A DNA stretch of 42,111 nt from Enterovibrio nigricans DSM 22720 (GCF_900167155.1 NZ_FUXU01000037.1:1-42111); one strand, 5' to 3'. Positions 18,103-27,811 are shown, numbered from the stretch's first letter. The notes: generated by a model not told the origin, from the letters alone. A program made the numbers and translations.

Positions 18103-20508
18103 ATGTCCGGTTACCGAATCAGGATACGTGGCGTTGTTCAGGGGGTAGGTTTTCGGCCTGCCGTCTGGCGCGTGGCTCGCGTTCTGTCATTGAAAGGGCA
18201 TGTCCTCAATGATGGCGAAGGCGTTATCGTTGAACTGTGGTGTGAGGCTGAACACGCAAGGGCGTTCATCAACGCGATCAAGCAAGAATGTCCGCCGCTG
18301 GCGGCTATTAGAAGCATCGAGATCGATACCGTTAAATTAAGTCATCCACCGGACAGCTTTAGCATTGTTGAAAGCCATGAAACCCCACAAATCAACGCTG
18401 GTATTCCTGCAGATGCTGCGGTTTGTCAGGCATGTATCGATGAAACGTTAGATCCCGGCAGCAGACGTTATCGTTATCCGTTCACCAATTGCACCCATTG
18501 CGGTCCTAGACTGACGATCATCTCGTCGCTTCCCTACGATCGCCCGAAAACCAGCATGGCGAGTTTTGAGCTTTGCCAACAATGCCTCAACGAATATAAA
18601 AACCCGGAAGACCGTCGTTTTCATGCACAGCCGATCGCTTGCCCTGAATGCGGTCCAAGCGTATGGCTATGCGGCCATACTGCGGGGGAAACCGAGGTGC
18701 TATGCCATCCTGATGGTAAAGACGGTTGCGACGCGATTGAAATAGCAGCGTATTTTCTTAAGCAGGGAAAAATCGTTGCTGTGAAAGGCGTGGGTGGCTT
18801 CCATCTGGTGTGTGACGCAACGAATGAAACGGCCGTTAACTGCTTACGAACCCGTAAGAGGCGACCTGATAAACCCTTCGCGGTGATGATGAAAGATGCT
18901 GAACAGGTCATGACATACTGTAAGCCATCTCAAGAAGGACTTTTGGCATTGCAGAGTGCGCCCAGCCCTGTTGTCATCATGCCTAGAGGGCGCGTGACAG
19001 CGTCACGCGCCGGTGTCAAATATGATAGTGTCGAATATAGTGGTATCGAATTTCCTGCTATCGCACCTTCCGTCGCCCCAAAACTTCATGAACTCGGTAT
19101 TATGCTACCGCCTTCACCGCTACACATTTTGTTGTGTCGATACGCCGACGTGCCTTTGGTGATGACATCGGCCAACCTCAGTGGAAATCCGCAATGTACA
19201 GATAATCTAGCGGCACTAGAAGACTTGAAAGACATCGCTGATTATTGGTTGATGCACAATAGGGACATTGTCGTTAGGGCGGATGATTCGGTATTTCGGC
19301 AAACTGACTCTGGCTTACAACTGCTTCGGCGAGCAAGAGGCATGGCACCCAGTCCCATTTCTTTGCCCAAAGGCTTTGAGTCTGCACCCAAGGTGCTTGC
19401 GCTCGGCGGTGAGGTTAAAAATGCGTTCTGTCTGCTTTCAGAGCATGGCGCAATATTGAGCCAATACATTGGCGATCTCGAAAGTTTGAATGTATTAGAA
19501 GACTTCGAACGCATGTTGGAGCACTACCAAACGCTGTATCGTTTTGTACCCCAGTGCGTCGCCGTTGATAGGCACCCAGAATATCTGTCGACCAAGTACG
19601 GTAAATCAACGTTTGATCCGGCGTTCATTCATGAGGTTCAGCACCACCACGCACATGTAGCTGCGTGCATGGGCGATAATCAATTGCCTATTGATCATGA
19701 CAATGTGCTGGGCGTGGTCTTTGATGGTTTGGGCTTCGGTGAGGATGGTTCACTTTGGGGCGGTGAGTTTCTCATCGCGAATTACCGCTCATATACGCGA
19801 GTAGGGGCGCTACGTCCTGCCGCGCTTCCGGGGGCGACGCAAGCCATTGTCCAACCTTGGCGTAATCTTATTGCGAGGCTTCATCAAGCATCTCTTGAAC
19901 ATCATGATTTTCCCCATCTTCACTTAGACAATCGAGCCGTCGATACGCTTCTCGCTATGATAGAAACTGGCGTCAATTCGCCGCAATGCTCGTCCGCCGG
20001 GCGTCTGTTCGATGCGGTTTCTGCGGCCTTGTGTGTGTGCATCGGTACACAAACTTATGAAGGACAAGCGGCGATTAAACTGGAAGCATTAGCGACGTTA
20101 AGCGACATTGGCTGCGCTGAATCCTATCCGTTTGATATTGTGCCGGGTGACACTGTCACGCTGGATCCAGCCCCCATGTGGCCGATGCTGTTGAATGATA
20201 TTCAACAGGGCGTTGCATCCACAGTGATTGCACGTAAATTCCACCAAAGTCTCGCAGAGGCGATCTCACAAATGGTGATGCATTTATCCCAAACGTTGTG
20301 TGTGTCACCGAAAGTGGTGCTGACAGGCGGCGTTTTCCAAAACAGATTGTTGCTCGATCTGACCACTAAAAAGCTCTCCAATTGCGGGATTGAGGTTCTC
20401 ATACATCGACATATTCCCGCGAATGATGGCGGGTTAGCGTTTGGGCAAGCACTTGTCACCGCGGCTGTTTCTTTATCTGGAAACACGCAGTCAGTGCTTG
20501 AACCATAA
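18103..20508 (+). CDS. hypF: HypF, carbamoyltransferase for cyanide ligands
   Basis: An 801-residue HypF. Domains in order: acylphosphatase-like (about 1-90, RIRGVVQGVGFRPAVWR), two zinc-finger units with CxxC pairs (about 105-190, including CTHCGP and CPECGP), a YrdC-like ATP-binding domain (about 200-390) and a Kae1-like carbamoyltransferase domain (to the end, with HHHAHVAACMGD and LTGGVFQNRLL). It transfers carbamoyl groups to HypE. A stretch near residues 300-322 (VTASRAGVKYDSVEYSG) looks like an insertion compared with my recollection of the family and contains a perfect hairpin at DNA level. The ATG at 18103 is 9 bases after hupE. The rest looks intact. Confidence 0.94.
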   Translation: MSGYRIRIRGVVQGVGFRPAVWRVARVLSLKGHVLNDGEGVIVELWCEAEHARAFINAIKQECPPLAAIRSIEIDTVKLSHPPDSFSIVESHETPQINAGIPADAAVCQACIDETLDPGSRRYRYPFTNCTHCGPRLTIISSLPYDRPKTSMASFELCQQCLNEYKNPEDRRFHAQPIACPECGPSVWLCGHTAGETEVLCHPDGKDGCDAIEIAAYFLKQGKIVAVKGVGGFHLVCDATNETAVNCLRTRKRRPDKPFAVMMKDAEQVMTYCKPSQEGLLALQSAPSPVVIMPRGRVTASRAGVKYDSVEYSGIEFPAIAPSVAPKLHELGIMLPPSPLHILLCRYADVPLVMTSANLSGNPQCTDNLAALEDLKDIADYWLMHNRDIVVRADDSVFRQTDSGLQLLRRARGMAPSPISLPKGFESAPKVLALGGEVKNAFCLLSEHGAILSQYIGDLESLNVLEDFERMLEHYQTLYRFVPQCVAVDRHPEYLSTKYGKSTFDPAFIHEVQHHHAHVAACMGDNQLPIDHDNVLGVVFDGLGFGEDGSLWGGEFLIANYRSYTRVGALRPAALPGATQAIVQPWRNLIARLHQASLEHHDFPHLHLDNRAVDTLLAMIETGVNSPQCSSAGRLFDAVSAALCVCIGTQTYEGQAAIKLEALATLSDIGCAESYPFDIVPGDTVTLDPAPMWPMLLNDIQQGVASTVIARKFHQSLAEAISQMVMHLSQTLCVSPKVVLTGGVFQNRLLLDLTTKKLSNCGIEVLIHRHIPANDGGLAFGQALVTAAVSLSGNTQSVLEP
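18989..19011. repeat. Perfect 10-bp hairpin inside hypF
   Basis: The arms GGCGCGTGAC (18989-18998) and GTCACGCGCC (19002-19011) pair perfectly around a 3-base loop. It lies in frame within the region of hypF that looks like an insertion. It may be a relic of a small mobile repeat. Confidence 0.45.
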
Positions 20509-20538
20509 TTACCTTACGGTTTTTTGCAGGAAGCAGCG

Positions 20539-21492
20539 ATGGCAAAAGACAAGATGACATTGCTTTGGTTTCAAACAGGAAGTTGCGGTGGAGACACCAT
20601 GGCACTGCTCAGTGCCGATCGACCTTCATTTTCAGACCTCCTTAACGACTATCCCATTGAATTGTTATGGCAGCCTTCGCTGTCCGTAGAGAGCGTAAAC
20701 AACCTGAACGATTTGATGGATCACATTATTCAGGGCACTTTGCCGCTCGACATCCTCTGTATTGAAGGCAGCATAATCACTGGCCCTAACGGCTCCGGGA
20801 TGTTTGACACTTTTCGTAAAACAGCAAAGAAAAACTGGGTACTAAAATTGGCAGAGAAGGCGCGGTTTGTACTCGCAATGGGCACTTGTGCCGCGTTTGG
20901 CGGTGTACACGCCGCGCCGCCAAATCCAACCGACTGTATCGGTTTGCAGATGGATAAGTCTGAACCCGGTGGTTTGCTTCCCCCTGAGTGGCGAAGCGGT
21001 GCAGGGTATCCGGTCATCAACCTTGCGGGCTGTCCCGTACACCCGAACACCATGACGAAAACACTGGCCATGATCGCCAGTGGCATCATTCTTCAGCTAG
21101 ACGAGTTGAACCGACCGAAAGAATTCTTCAGTTCTTTGGTGCATCAAGGTTGTACCCGAAATGAATACCACGAGTACGACGTTGAAGAAGCCGAGTTTGG
21201 TACCAATGGCTGTATGTTTTTCAACCTTGGTTGCAAAGGCCCATATACACAAGCTACGTGCAACACCGACCTTTGGAATGGCAGAAGCAGCAAAACGCGC
21301 GCAGGAGTCCCTTGCTTTGGCTGCACATCCCCTGAATTTCCAGAAGACGAAGGGTTGTTTAAGACGGAAAAGCTAGGCCCAATTCCATCAAAACTGCCTG
21401 TAGGCGTGGAGCGGGCAAACTACATTGCCTATAAAAATCTCGCCAAAGCAGCTGCACCAGAGCGAGTTAAAAAGCGCAAAATGGAGCCTTAA
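20539..21492 (+). CDS. hoxB: HoxB/HupU, small subunit of the H2-sensing regulatory hydrogenase
   Basis: A 317-residue iron-sulfur subunit of a group 2 regulatory [NiFe] hydrogenase. It starts directly with TLLWFQTGSCGGDTMALLSA, with no twin-arginine signal, so it is cytoplasmic. Cluster cysteines are visible in GTCAAFGG, AGCPVH and the C-terminal NGCMFFNLGCKGP and VPCFGCTSP. The protein senses H2 with HoxC. The start is the ATG at 20539 with GCAGGAAGC; an upstream in-frame codon is less convincing. The stop overlaps the hoxC ATG (TAATG). Confidence 0.92.
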   Translation: MAKDKMTLLWFQTGSCGGDTMALLSADRPSFSDLLNDYPIELLWQPSLSVESVNNLNDLMDHIIQGTLPLDILCIEGSIITGPNGSGMFDTFRKTAKKNWVLKLAEKARFVLAMGTCAAFGGVHAAPPNPTDCIGLQMDKSEPGGLLPPEWRSGAGYPVINLAGCPVHPNTMTKTLAMIASGIILQLDELNRPKEFFSSLVHQGCTRNEYHEYDVEEAEFGTNGCMFFNLGCKGPYTQATCNTDLWNGRSSKTRAGVPCFGCTSPEFPEDEGLFKTEKLGPIPSKLPVGVERANYIAYKNLAKAAAPERVKKRKMEP

Positions 21493-23012
21493 TGGTCAAA
21501 AAGACGCTGAATATCGATTTAAATCGCGTTGAAGGTGATTTGGAGTTCGAGTTGGATGTTGAAGACGGCATGGTGGTCGATGCACGCTGTATTGGCGTGA
21601 TGTACCGTGGATTTGAGCAAATCATGATTGGACGCGCTCCACGTGACGCGGCGGTAATTACACCTCGTGTCTGCGGGATCTGTGGTACGGCACATTTGTA
21701 CGCTGCGACGCTGGCGCTGGAGCAAATATGGGGTATTGACGTCCCGCCCAACGCTACGCGGATCAGAAACCTCTGTTTACTGACAGAAAGCATTCAAAAC
21801 GATATTCGTCAGAGCTTTTTGATGTTTCTGGTCGATTTTTGCCATGAGGCTTATCGTTCTCACCCGCTTTACGCGCAAATTATGGATGCCTTTGCGCCTT
21901 TTAAAGGACGGCATCATTTGGGGGCGTTGGAGCAAAGTCGGGATGCCGTCGGTATTGTTGCTTTGTTTGGCGGCCAGTGGCCCCATTCTTCTTATATGTT
22001 GCCGGGCGGCGTTGTGGGAAAACCCAGTATACGCAAAATCATTGAAACCAGAGACATCATCAACAAACTTACGCGTTGGTACGAAACTGCCGTCATTGGT
22101 GACACATTGGAAAACTGGCTGTCACTCTCGAAAAGTGACGTCTTTTTCGAGGGATTAGAAAAAGACAGCAATAAAGCGAACAGCGCATTGGGCTTATTTA
22201 CCCGATTCTCCCGAACGATTGGTTTGCACCAAATAGGATTTGGTTCTGCCAGCATGATCAGTTTTGGTGCTGTTTCAGACCCATTGAACCCAAAGGCTCA
22301 TGCCATGCAGGCCGGTGTATTTGATGGTGACAGTGGTGAAATAGGGCCACTCGATCAATCTGCAATCACAGAGCATGTTCGTTATTCCTGGTTTCGGCAC
22401 TACGACGGCGGTCGCCATCCACACAAAGGCGAAACGATTCCTGACTACCAAAGTGAGTCAGACCGTTATACATGGGCTAAAGCGCCGAGATACGACGGAA
22501 GAGTGATGCAAACGGGCCCGATGGCAGAGCTCATTATTGGTGGTGACCCATTAACAACAGATTTACACCAAAAAGAAGGCGCATCAACGTGGCTCAGGCA
22601 GTTTTCCCGTTTACGGCGAATTGGTTTTAGCTTGATGCAAATGAAAGAAACCGTCGACGCGTTGAGTGAAGACATTCATGGTGATTTTTTTCTGCCGCCA
22701 AATCCTCAAGATGAAGTCGATGGCAAAGGGTTTGGCATGATACAAGCTGCACGCGGCGGGTTGGGGCATTGGATCAGCATAAAAGAGGGGGTAATTGATC
22801 GGTACCAAATTATTACACCCACCGCATGGAATGCGTCCCCGCGTGATTCAGAGGGGACGCACGGTCACTGGGAGCAAAGCGTCATTGGGTTGCCTATTGA
22901 TGATATGGAAAACCCCTTGATGCTCGGACACGTTATACGCTCGCACGACCCTTGCTTGGTGTGTACGGTGCACATGCTGCCCACAGGGAAAAAATTAAGG
23001 TTTAGTGTGTAA
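21492..23012 (+). CDS. hoxC: HoxC/HupV, large subunit of the H2-sensing regulatory hydrogenase
   Basis: A 506-residue NiFe subunit. The metal ligands are in RVCGICGTAH and DPCLVCTVH. Only 12 residues (MLPTGKKLRFSV) follow the last His. Regulatory hydrogenases are described as lacking the cleaved C-terminal extension, and this short tail fits that better than the longer tail of an uptake enzyme. With HoxB it forms the H2 receptor that controls a kinase and HoxA. A protease-family gene starts 5 bases downstream, which is unexpected for an unprocessed large subunit. Confidence 0.92.
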   Translation: MVKKTLNIDLNRVEGDLEFELDVEDGMVVDARCIGVMYRGFEQIMIGRAPRDAAVITPRVCGICGTAHLYAATLALEQIWGIDVPPNATRIRNLCLLTESIQNDIRQSFLMFLVDFCHEAYRSHPLYAQIMDAFAPFKGRHHLGALEQSRDAVGIVALFGGQWPHSSYMLPGGVVGKPSIRKIIETRDIINKLTRWYETAVIGDTLENWLSLSKSDVFFEGLEKDSNKANSALGLFTRFSRTIGLHQIGFGSASMISFGAVSDPLNPKAHAMQAGVFDGDSGEIGPLDQSAITEHVRYSWFRHYDGGRHPHKGETIPDYQSESDRYTWAKAPRYDGRVMQTGPMAELIIGGDPLTTDLHQKEGASTWLRQFSRLRRIGFSLMQMKETVDALSEDIHGDFFLPPNPQDEVDGKGFGMIQAARGGLGHWISIKEGVIDRYQIITPTAWNASPRDSEGTHGHWEQSVIGLPIDDMENPLMLGHVIRSHDPCLVCTVHMLPTGKKLRFSV

Positions 23013-23016
23013 GCGT

Positions 23017-23502
23017 ATGACGAATATCCATATCCTTTGCTTCGGTAATACACTTCATAGCGATGATGGAATCGGTGTAGCCATTGCAGCGAGATTGCAC
23101 AAAGAAACGCTTCCAGCAAGTGTCAAAGTGATTGATGCTGGCATTGCTGGGTTGAACGCCTTACCGCTTTTTGAGCACTGCTCAAGCGTACTGATTGTAG
23201 ATGCCGCAGAACTGGGATTGTCTGCAGGCAGTTTCCGCTTTAAAACCGTATCGGAACTAACGAAACAAAACGTATCCGACCATCTGGGAGGCGTTAGCTA
23301 CCTTTTACAAGCGGTCGACGCCATCGTGACACCGGCACCCAAAATAGAGATACTTGCGGTACAACCCGCTGTTTGTGAGAGCTTCTCTCCCGGATTGTCT
23401 GATGAGCTCACCCTGGTACTAGAGGACGTTGTGTCGGCAATCCTTGATTACGTAAAACGTCTTACGCTGCAAAACGGAAAAACGGAACGGTATTTATTAT
23501 GA
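23017..23502 (+). CDS. Second hydrogenase maturation protease (HybD/HupD type)
   Basis: A 161-residue member of the [NiFe]-hydrogenase endopeptidase family. The motif CFGNTLHSDDGIGVAIAARL holds the first acidic nickel ligand region, IVDAAELG the second Asp, and SDHLGG the conserved His, so all three metal-contact positions appear present. It is only distantly like HoxW. The likely start is the ATG at 23017, just after hoxC; upstream codons overlap hoxC. Its 3' end overlaps the next gene by 4 bases. Its substrate is unclear because HoxC-type subunits usually need no processing. It may act on HoxC's short tail, serve another hydrogenase elsewhere, or be a remnant. Confidence 0.82.
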   Translation: MTNIHILCFGNTLHSDDGIGVAIAARLHKETLPASVKVIDAGIAGLNALPLFEHCSSVLIVDAAELGLSAGSFRFKTVSELTKQNVSDHLGGVSYLLQAVDAIVTPAPKIEILAVQPAVCESFSPGLSDELTLVLEDVVSAILDYVKRLTLQNGKTERYLL

Positions 23503-25672
23503 CGGTGCCTTCCAGAAAACTCAGTGTCCCCGTGCATTCATCAGAACAAGAGAACGCGCAGTTGCGAAAGGAAATCGACGCGCTATACGCCGCCGCGGAG
23601 GCAAGAGAGCAACAATTGCTAGCAGCAACGCATGCGATGGACGACATTCTTTTGGAGATGGAATCCCAACGCAATGCGCTAAAAAGGAATAACAAGCAGT
23701 TACTGGAACTGAATGCCTACATTCGAAGTATTAACGATGCGATGAACAGCATTCTGGTTGTGGTTGGTATTGGGGGGACATTACGCAGGCAAACCGTGTA
23801 TTTACTCAGGATCTGGGGTGGACTGAAGAAGAATTGCTGCATATTCATATCGATTTGCTGTTCCCTAAAGAGGTGCTCTCTAATATTCAGGAAAACGTGA
23901 AATCACCGTCGGGCTCCTTGGTCGTGTCTTACATCACGCAACGTGGCCATTTGGAATTCGAAACGCCACTGCATAAGCGTGACGGTGAGTTTACTGAGGC
24001 AGTCTATCTGGTAAAAGGGGAACAGTTTTATAGTCATCAAGGAAAGCTACAGGGCATATTGCTGACGGCCACGGATATTTCAGAATTGAGGCAACGGGAA
24101 GTTGCACTCCGGCAAAGCGAAATCGCCCTTCAAAAAGCCAAAGCTGTGGCTGATGCCGCCAATCAGGCAAAAGGGGATTTCCTTGCGACGATGAGTCACG
24201 AAATTCGTACGCCGCTCAACGCAATTATAGGCTTTACGAAACTATGTCTGCACTCTGATTTGACGCTGAAACAGCGGGACTACCTCAATAAAGTGGATGT
24301 TGCTTCCCACTCGCTCTCTCATCTGATTAACGATGTGTTGGACTTGTCAAAGATCGAAGCCGGTAAACTTCAAATAGAGAGCGTCCCGTTTGATTTGCGT
24401 CAGGTGATAAGCAATGTACGGCATGTTATGTGGTTCGATGTTTCGAAGCGTGGCCTGACGTTTCTAACGCACATTGATCCCTCTGTCCCTACCCATCTAA
24501 AAGGCGATCCTCTGCGTCTACAACAAGTGCTTGTGAATCTGGTCGGCAACGCCATCAAGTTCACGGATAAAGGAGAGGTTTCTATCTCTGTTTCGCAGAA
24601 GAAATCCCGCGCCAAAAAGCGCACTACCTTGATATTTAAAGTCTGTGATACGGGTATAGGCATGACGGATGCGCAGTTAAATCGGTTGTTCAGTCAATAC
24701 CATCAGGCAGACCCTTCAACCAGTCGGCGTTTCGGCGGAACAGGGTTGGGACTAACGATTAGCCAAAAATTGGTTAACTTGATGAAAGGCGAGATTCATA
24801 TCCAAAGTGCTTACGGACTCGGTACTGAGTGTGAATTTTCAGCGCGATTTGAGCGACTTCAGGAAGCCATGCAGGCAAATCTGCTCATATCGGATACGAG
24901 TGATGATCTCAGCTCACTTAACGTGACTGAGCTAAAAAATGGCCACGTGCTGGTCGTTGATGACAATACCATTAATCGAGAAATGATCCGCGAGCTGCTG
25001 TCGTCTCTGGGCATGATAGTGAGTCAGGTAGGCTCAGGTGAAGAGGCGCTGGATGCGATTAAACAGCAATGTTTTTCTTTGATCCTGATGGATCTTCGTA
25101 TGACGGGGATGGACGGCATTGAAGCGACTAGAGCATTGAGAAAGCTACCAAATGGAAACACCGTTCCCGTTATCGCCTTGTCTGCAAATACAACAGCGAG
25201 CATGGCGGAAACCTGCATTCGGGCAGGAATGAATGATTACGTACCCAAACCTGTCGATTTTCGTCGTTTGATTCAGGTGATTGCCAACCATTTAGTGAAT
25301 CGTGATTCTATTAATGAATGCGCCAAATTCACTACGTTCAACCCAACCGCCGCGTTGCTACGTTTGGGATCAAACAAGGCTGTATATATAAAAATGTTGG
25401 GTAAATTTCTCTCACAACGAGAATCTCGTTTGGGGGATCTCAAACGGATAGCCAGCGCTGCTGATCGTGATGCTCAAAAACACGCCTTTCATGAACTTAA
25501 GGGTATCGCGGCAACATTGGGGGCCGATCGTTTGAGCAGAATTAGCGGGACACTTGAAGCGCAGTGTGACAGTCGCAGCATCGTTGACAAAGACCTGACA
25601 CAGATTGTCGGTGAATTTGAACGGCTTACCGCTGTTGTACAGGCATATCTCGATGCCAATGTAAGTAAGTAG
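23499..25672 (+). pseudogene. Hybrid sensor kinase (PAS-HisKA-HATPase-REC-Hpt), frameshifted at a G6 run
   Basis: Read through one frameshift, this encodes about 724 residues: an N-terminal coiled-coil (20-75), a PAS domain (about 80-195), HisKA with phospho-site MSHEIRTPLNAI, HATPase (NLVGNAIKFTD, DTGIGMT, GGTGLGLTI), a receiver (VVDDNTINRE, LMDLRMTGMDG) and a C-terminal Hpt (AFHELKGIAATLG). No membrane segment is seen, so it is cytoplasmic like HoxJ/HupT. The first frame breaks at six Gs (23772-23777). Seven Gs would restore IGGDITQANRVFTQDLGWTEE, normal PAS sequence. As written, the first frame stops at 23900 after 133 residues, and the kinase parts from 23834 on lack a good ribosome site. 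It sits where hoxJ is expected, so it may be the H2-signalling kinase. Confidence 0.85.
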
Positions 25673-25680
25673 GGAAGATT

Positions 25681-26958
25681 ATGGATCCAAAGTATCAAAC
25701 GCAGCGAGTTGGCGTAGAAGAAGGAAACAAAATGCCTGTCATTGCTGTGGTCGATGACTCTGCACCGCTTTGTGAAATGCTCTGTGAATTGCTCAACGAG
25801 GAAGGCTACTTTACCCACCCCTATGTGTCAGGTAGCGATGCATTAGAAGGTATTAAACGCCATCAACCAGACTTGATCCTGCTCGACATTGATATGCCGG
25901 ATATGAACGGTTTTGACGTATGCGCGAAGTTGAAATCAGATCCTCAGTTGATGGCCATTCCGGTTTTCTTTATCAGCAGTTACAGCGAGCTGGATGACAA
26001 GCTCAGAGCCTTTGATTGTGGTGCGCTGGACTATGTCACCAAGCCCATTCATCTGGCGGAGGTGAAAGCAAGAATCAAAACACACCTGTCACTACGGTAT
26101 TATCAACAAGCACTACAAGTTCGAAATGACACCTTGGCGGCAACGCTGATGCAATTGAAATCGGCGCAACACCAACTCGTCCAAGCGGAGAAATTGGCGT
26201 CACTTGGACAATTGGTCGCAGGGGTGGCGCATGAGATTAACAATCCGATCAGCTTTATCATCGGCAATGGTCACGCACTGAAAAAGAATCTCGACAAGTT
26301 AGAAGGGTACTTAGAACGTGTTCATGCATCGCCTCAATCCCAAGAGGCTGAAACAATGAGAAAGACCAGCGGCATTGATATTATGTTCAACGATATGCCC
26401 CCAATGGTTAGCGATATTCTGGAGGCTGCAGGCCGTGTCAGCACTATTGTTCAGGATCTCAGCCTTCTCTCTGCACAGCAGCAAGCGGAGAAAGCAGCGC
26501 TGAACTTAAAAGAGGTCGTCGAATTAGCCATAAAATGGGTTGCAGCCAGTCGACATTGTGAGGAACACATTCATGCTGAACGTCTGGAAGACATCGTCGT
26601 TATCGGACACAAAGGGCAATTGGTTCAAGTCGTGGTTAATCTCTTGAACAATGCATTGGATGCTTGTGAAAACGCAGCTATTCCGTCTGTTATCGTTCAG
26701 TGTGCGGCGGAAAACGGTCATGGCTGGATAAGCATTTCTGATAACGGTACAGGGATCAGTGACAGCCAACTCGGGCAACTTTTCGATCCGTTCTTCACCA
26801 CCAAACTGGTAGGTAAGGGATGCGGATTGGGCCTTGCCATCAGTTACCGGTTAATGGCAGAACACGGCGGGGAACTGACAGCAGAAAACATACCTGAGAG
26901 CGGCGCCCGCTTTACCCTTACCGTGCCATTGGAGGATTCATCTTTTCTACCGGATTGA
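25681..26958 (+). CDS. Receiver-histidine kinase fusion, HupT/HoxJ-like kinase core
   Basis: A 425-residue soluble protein. An N-terminal receiver domain (about 18-135, VVDDSAP, phospho-acceptor in LLDIDMPDMNG, TKP) is joined by a coiled-coil (about 140-175) to a kinase with phospho-site LVAGVAHEINNPISFI and an HATPase (NLLNNALDA, SDNGTGIS, FDPFFTTK, GCGLGLAISY). The HEINNP H-box and FFTTK motif are of the type seen in HupT/HoxJ rather than in hybrid ArcB-like kinases. Two starts are possible: 25681 (GGGAAG site) or the ATG at 25732 (AAGGAA), which would begin right at the receiver. It follows the hybrid kinase by 8 bases and may receive phosphate from its Hpt, then act on HoxA. It converges with cbbQ. 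Confidence 0.85.
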   Translation: MDPKYQTQRVGVEEGNKMPVIAVVDDSAPLCEMLCELLNEEGYFTHPYVSGSDALEGIKRHQPDLILLDIDMPDMNGFDVCAKLKSDPQLMAIPVFFISSYSELDDKLRAFDCGALDYVTKPIHLAEVKARIKTHLSLRYYQQALQVRNDTLAATLMQLKSAQHQLVQAEKLASLGQLVAGVAHEINNPISFIIGNGHALKKNLDKLEGYLERVHASPQSQEAETMRKTSGIDIMFNDMPPMVSDILEAAGRVSTIVQDLSLLSAQQQAEKAALNLKEVVELAIKWVAASRHCEEHIHAERLEDIVVIGHKGQLVQVVVNLLNNALDACENAAIPSVIVQCAAENGHGWISISDNGTGISDSQLGQLFDPFFTTKLVGKGCGLGLAISYRLMAEHGGELTAENIPESGARFTLTVPLEDSSFLPD

Positions 26959-26989
26959 CCTGTGCATTGCTAAGTGACGTTCGCATCGC

Positions 26990-27811
26990 TTAAAAACTGC
27001 CCAACACCGTTGCTTCGAGTGTATCGCGAATGTCTGCATCGTCACTCAGCGGCCGCACCAAGGCCATTTGGCAGGCTGTAACAGCGGGAATGCCTTTTTG
27101 AATTAGCTGTGCCGTATAAACCAAAAGGCGTGTGGAAATCCCTTCATTAAGTCCATGTCCAACGAGATTCCGAGCATGTTTGGCGATTTGAATCAGTCGG
27201 TCAGCTGTTTCCCTTGGTAATCCTGTTTCATGGCAAACGATCGTCGCCTCCGTGTCTGCATCAGGGTACAAGAACTCCAACGCTGCAAACCGTTGCTTGG
27301 TTGAGGTTTTAAGGTCTTTCATTAACGTCTGGTAACCCGGATTGTAGGAAATGACGAGCTGAAAATCCGCATGGGCGTGCAACAGTTCGCCTGTTTTCTC
27401 TAATGACAAGGTCCGGCGATAGTCAGTAAGGGAATGTATCGCCGCAGTGGTGTCCTGACGAGCCTCTACCACTTCATCGAGATAGCATATCGCGCCAATA
27501 CGCGCCGCCGTTGTCAATGGACCATCCTGCCAGTAGGTACCGTTTGCATCCAGAAGGTATCGGCCTATCAAATCTGAGGCTGTCATGTCTTCGTGGCAGG
27601 ATATCGTAATGAGTGGGCGACCAAGCCGCCAAGCCATATGTTCTATAAATCGCGTCTTACCGCACCCGGTTGGCCCTTTCAGCATCATGGGAATGCGAGA
27701 ATCATAAGCTGCTTTAAACAGGGAAATTTCATCGCCCGCTTCTTGGTAATATGGCTCTGTATCAATCAGATACTGGCTATGTTGTGTGACTGTCTGCGCT
27801 GTTTGAGACAT
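26990..27811 (-). CDS. cbbQ: CbbQ, AAA+ motor of the RuBisCO activase
   Basis: A 273-residue MoxR-family ATPase. It has Walker A GPTGCGKTRF (about 45-54), Walker B ICYLDEVVEA, and sensor residues in LVISYNPGYQ, with a C-terminal helical lid (STRLLVYTAQL). With CbbO it remodels inhibited form I RuBisCO in the cytoplasm. The start is the ATG at 27811 after AAGGAGAAA; an ORF extension of 8 residues upstream has no such site. It is the third gene of cbbLSQ. cbbO, its obligate partner and usually the next gene, is about 24 kb away beyond the hydrogenase cluster. Confidence 0.94.
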   Translation of the reverse strand: MSQTAQTVTQHSQYLIDTEPYYQEAGDEISLFKAAYDSRIPMMLKGPTGCGKTRFIEHMAWRLGRPLITISCHEDMTASDLIGRYLLDANGTYWQDGPLTTAARIGAICYLDEVVEARQDTTAAIHSLTDYRRTLSLEKTGELLHAHADFQLVISYNPGYQTLMKDLKTSTKQRFAALEFLYPDADTEATIVCHETGLPRETADRLIQIAKHARNLVGHGLNEGISTRLLVYTAQLIQKGIPAVTACQMALVRPLSDDADIRDTLEATVLGSF

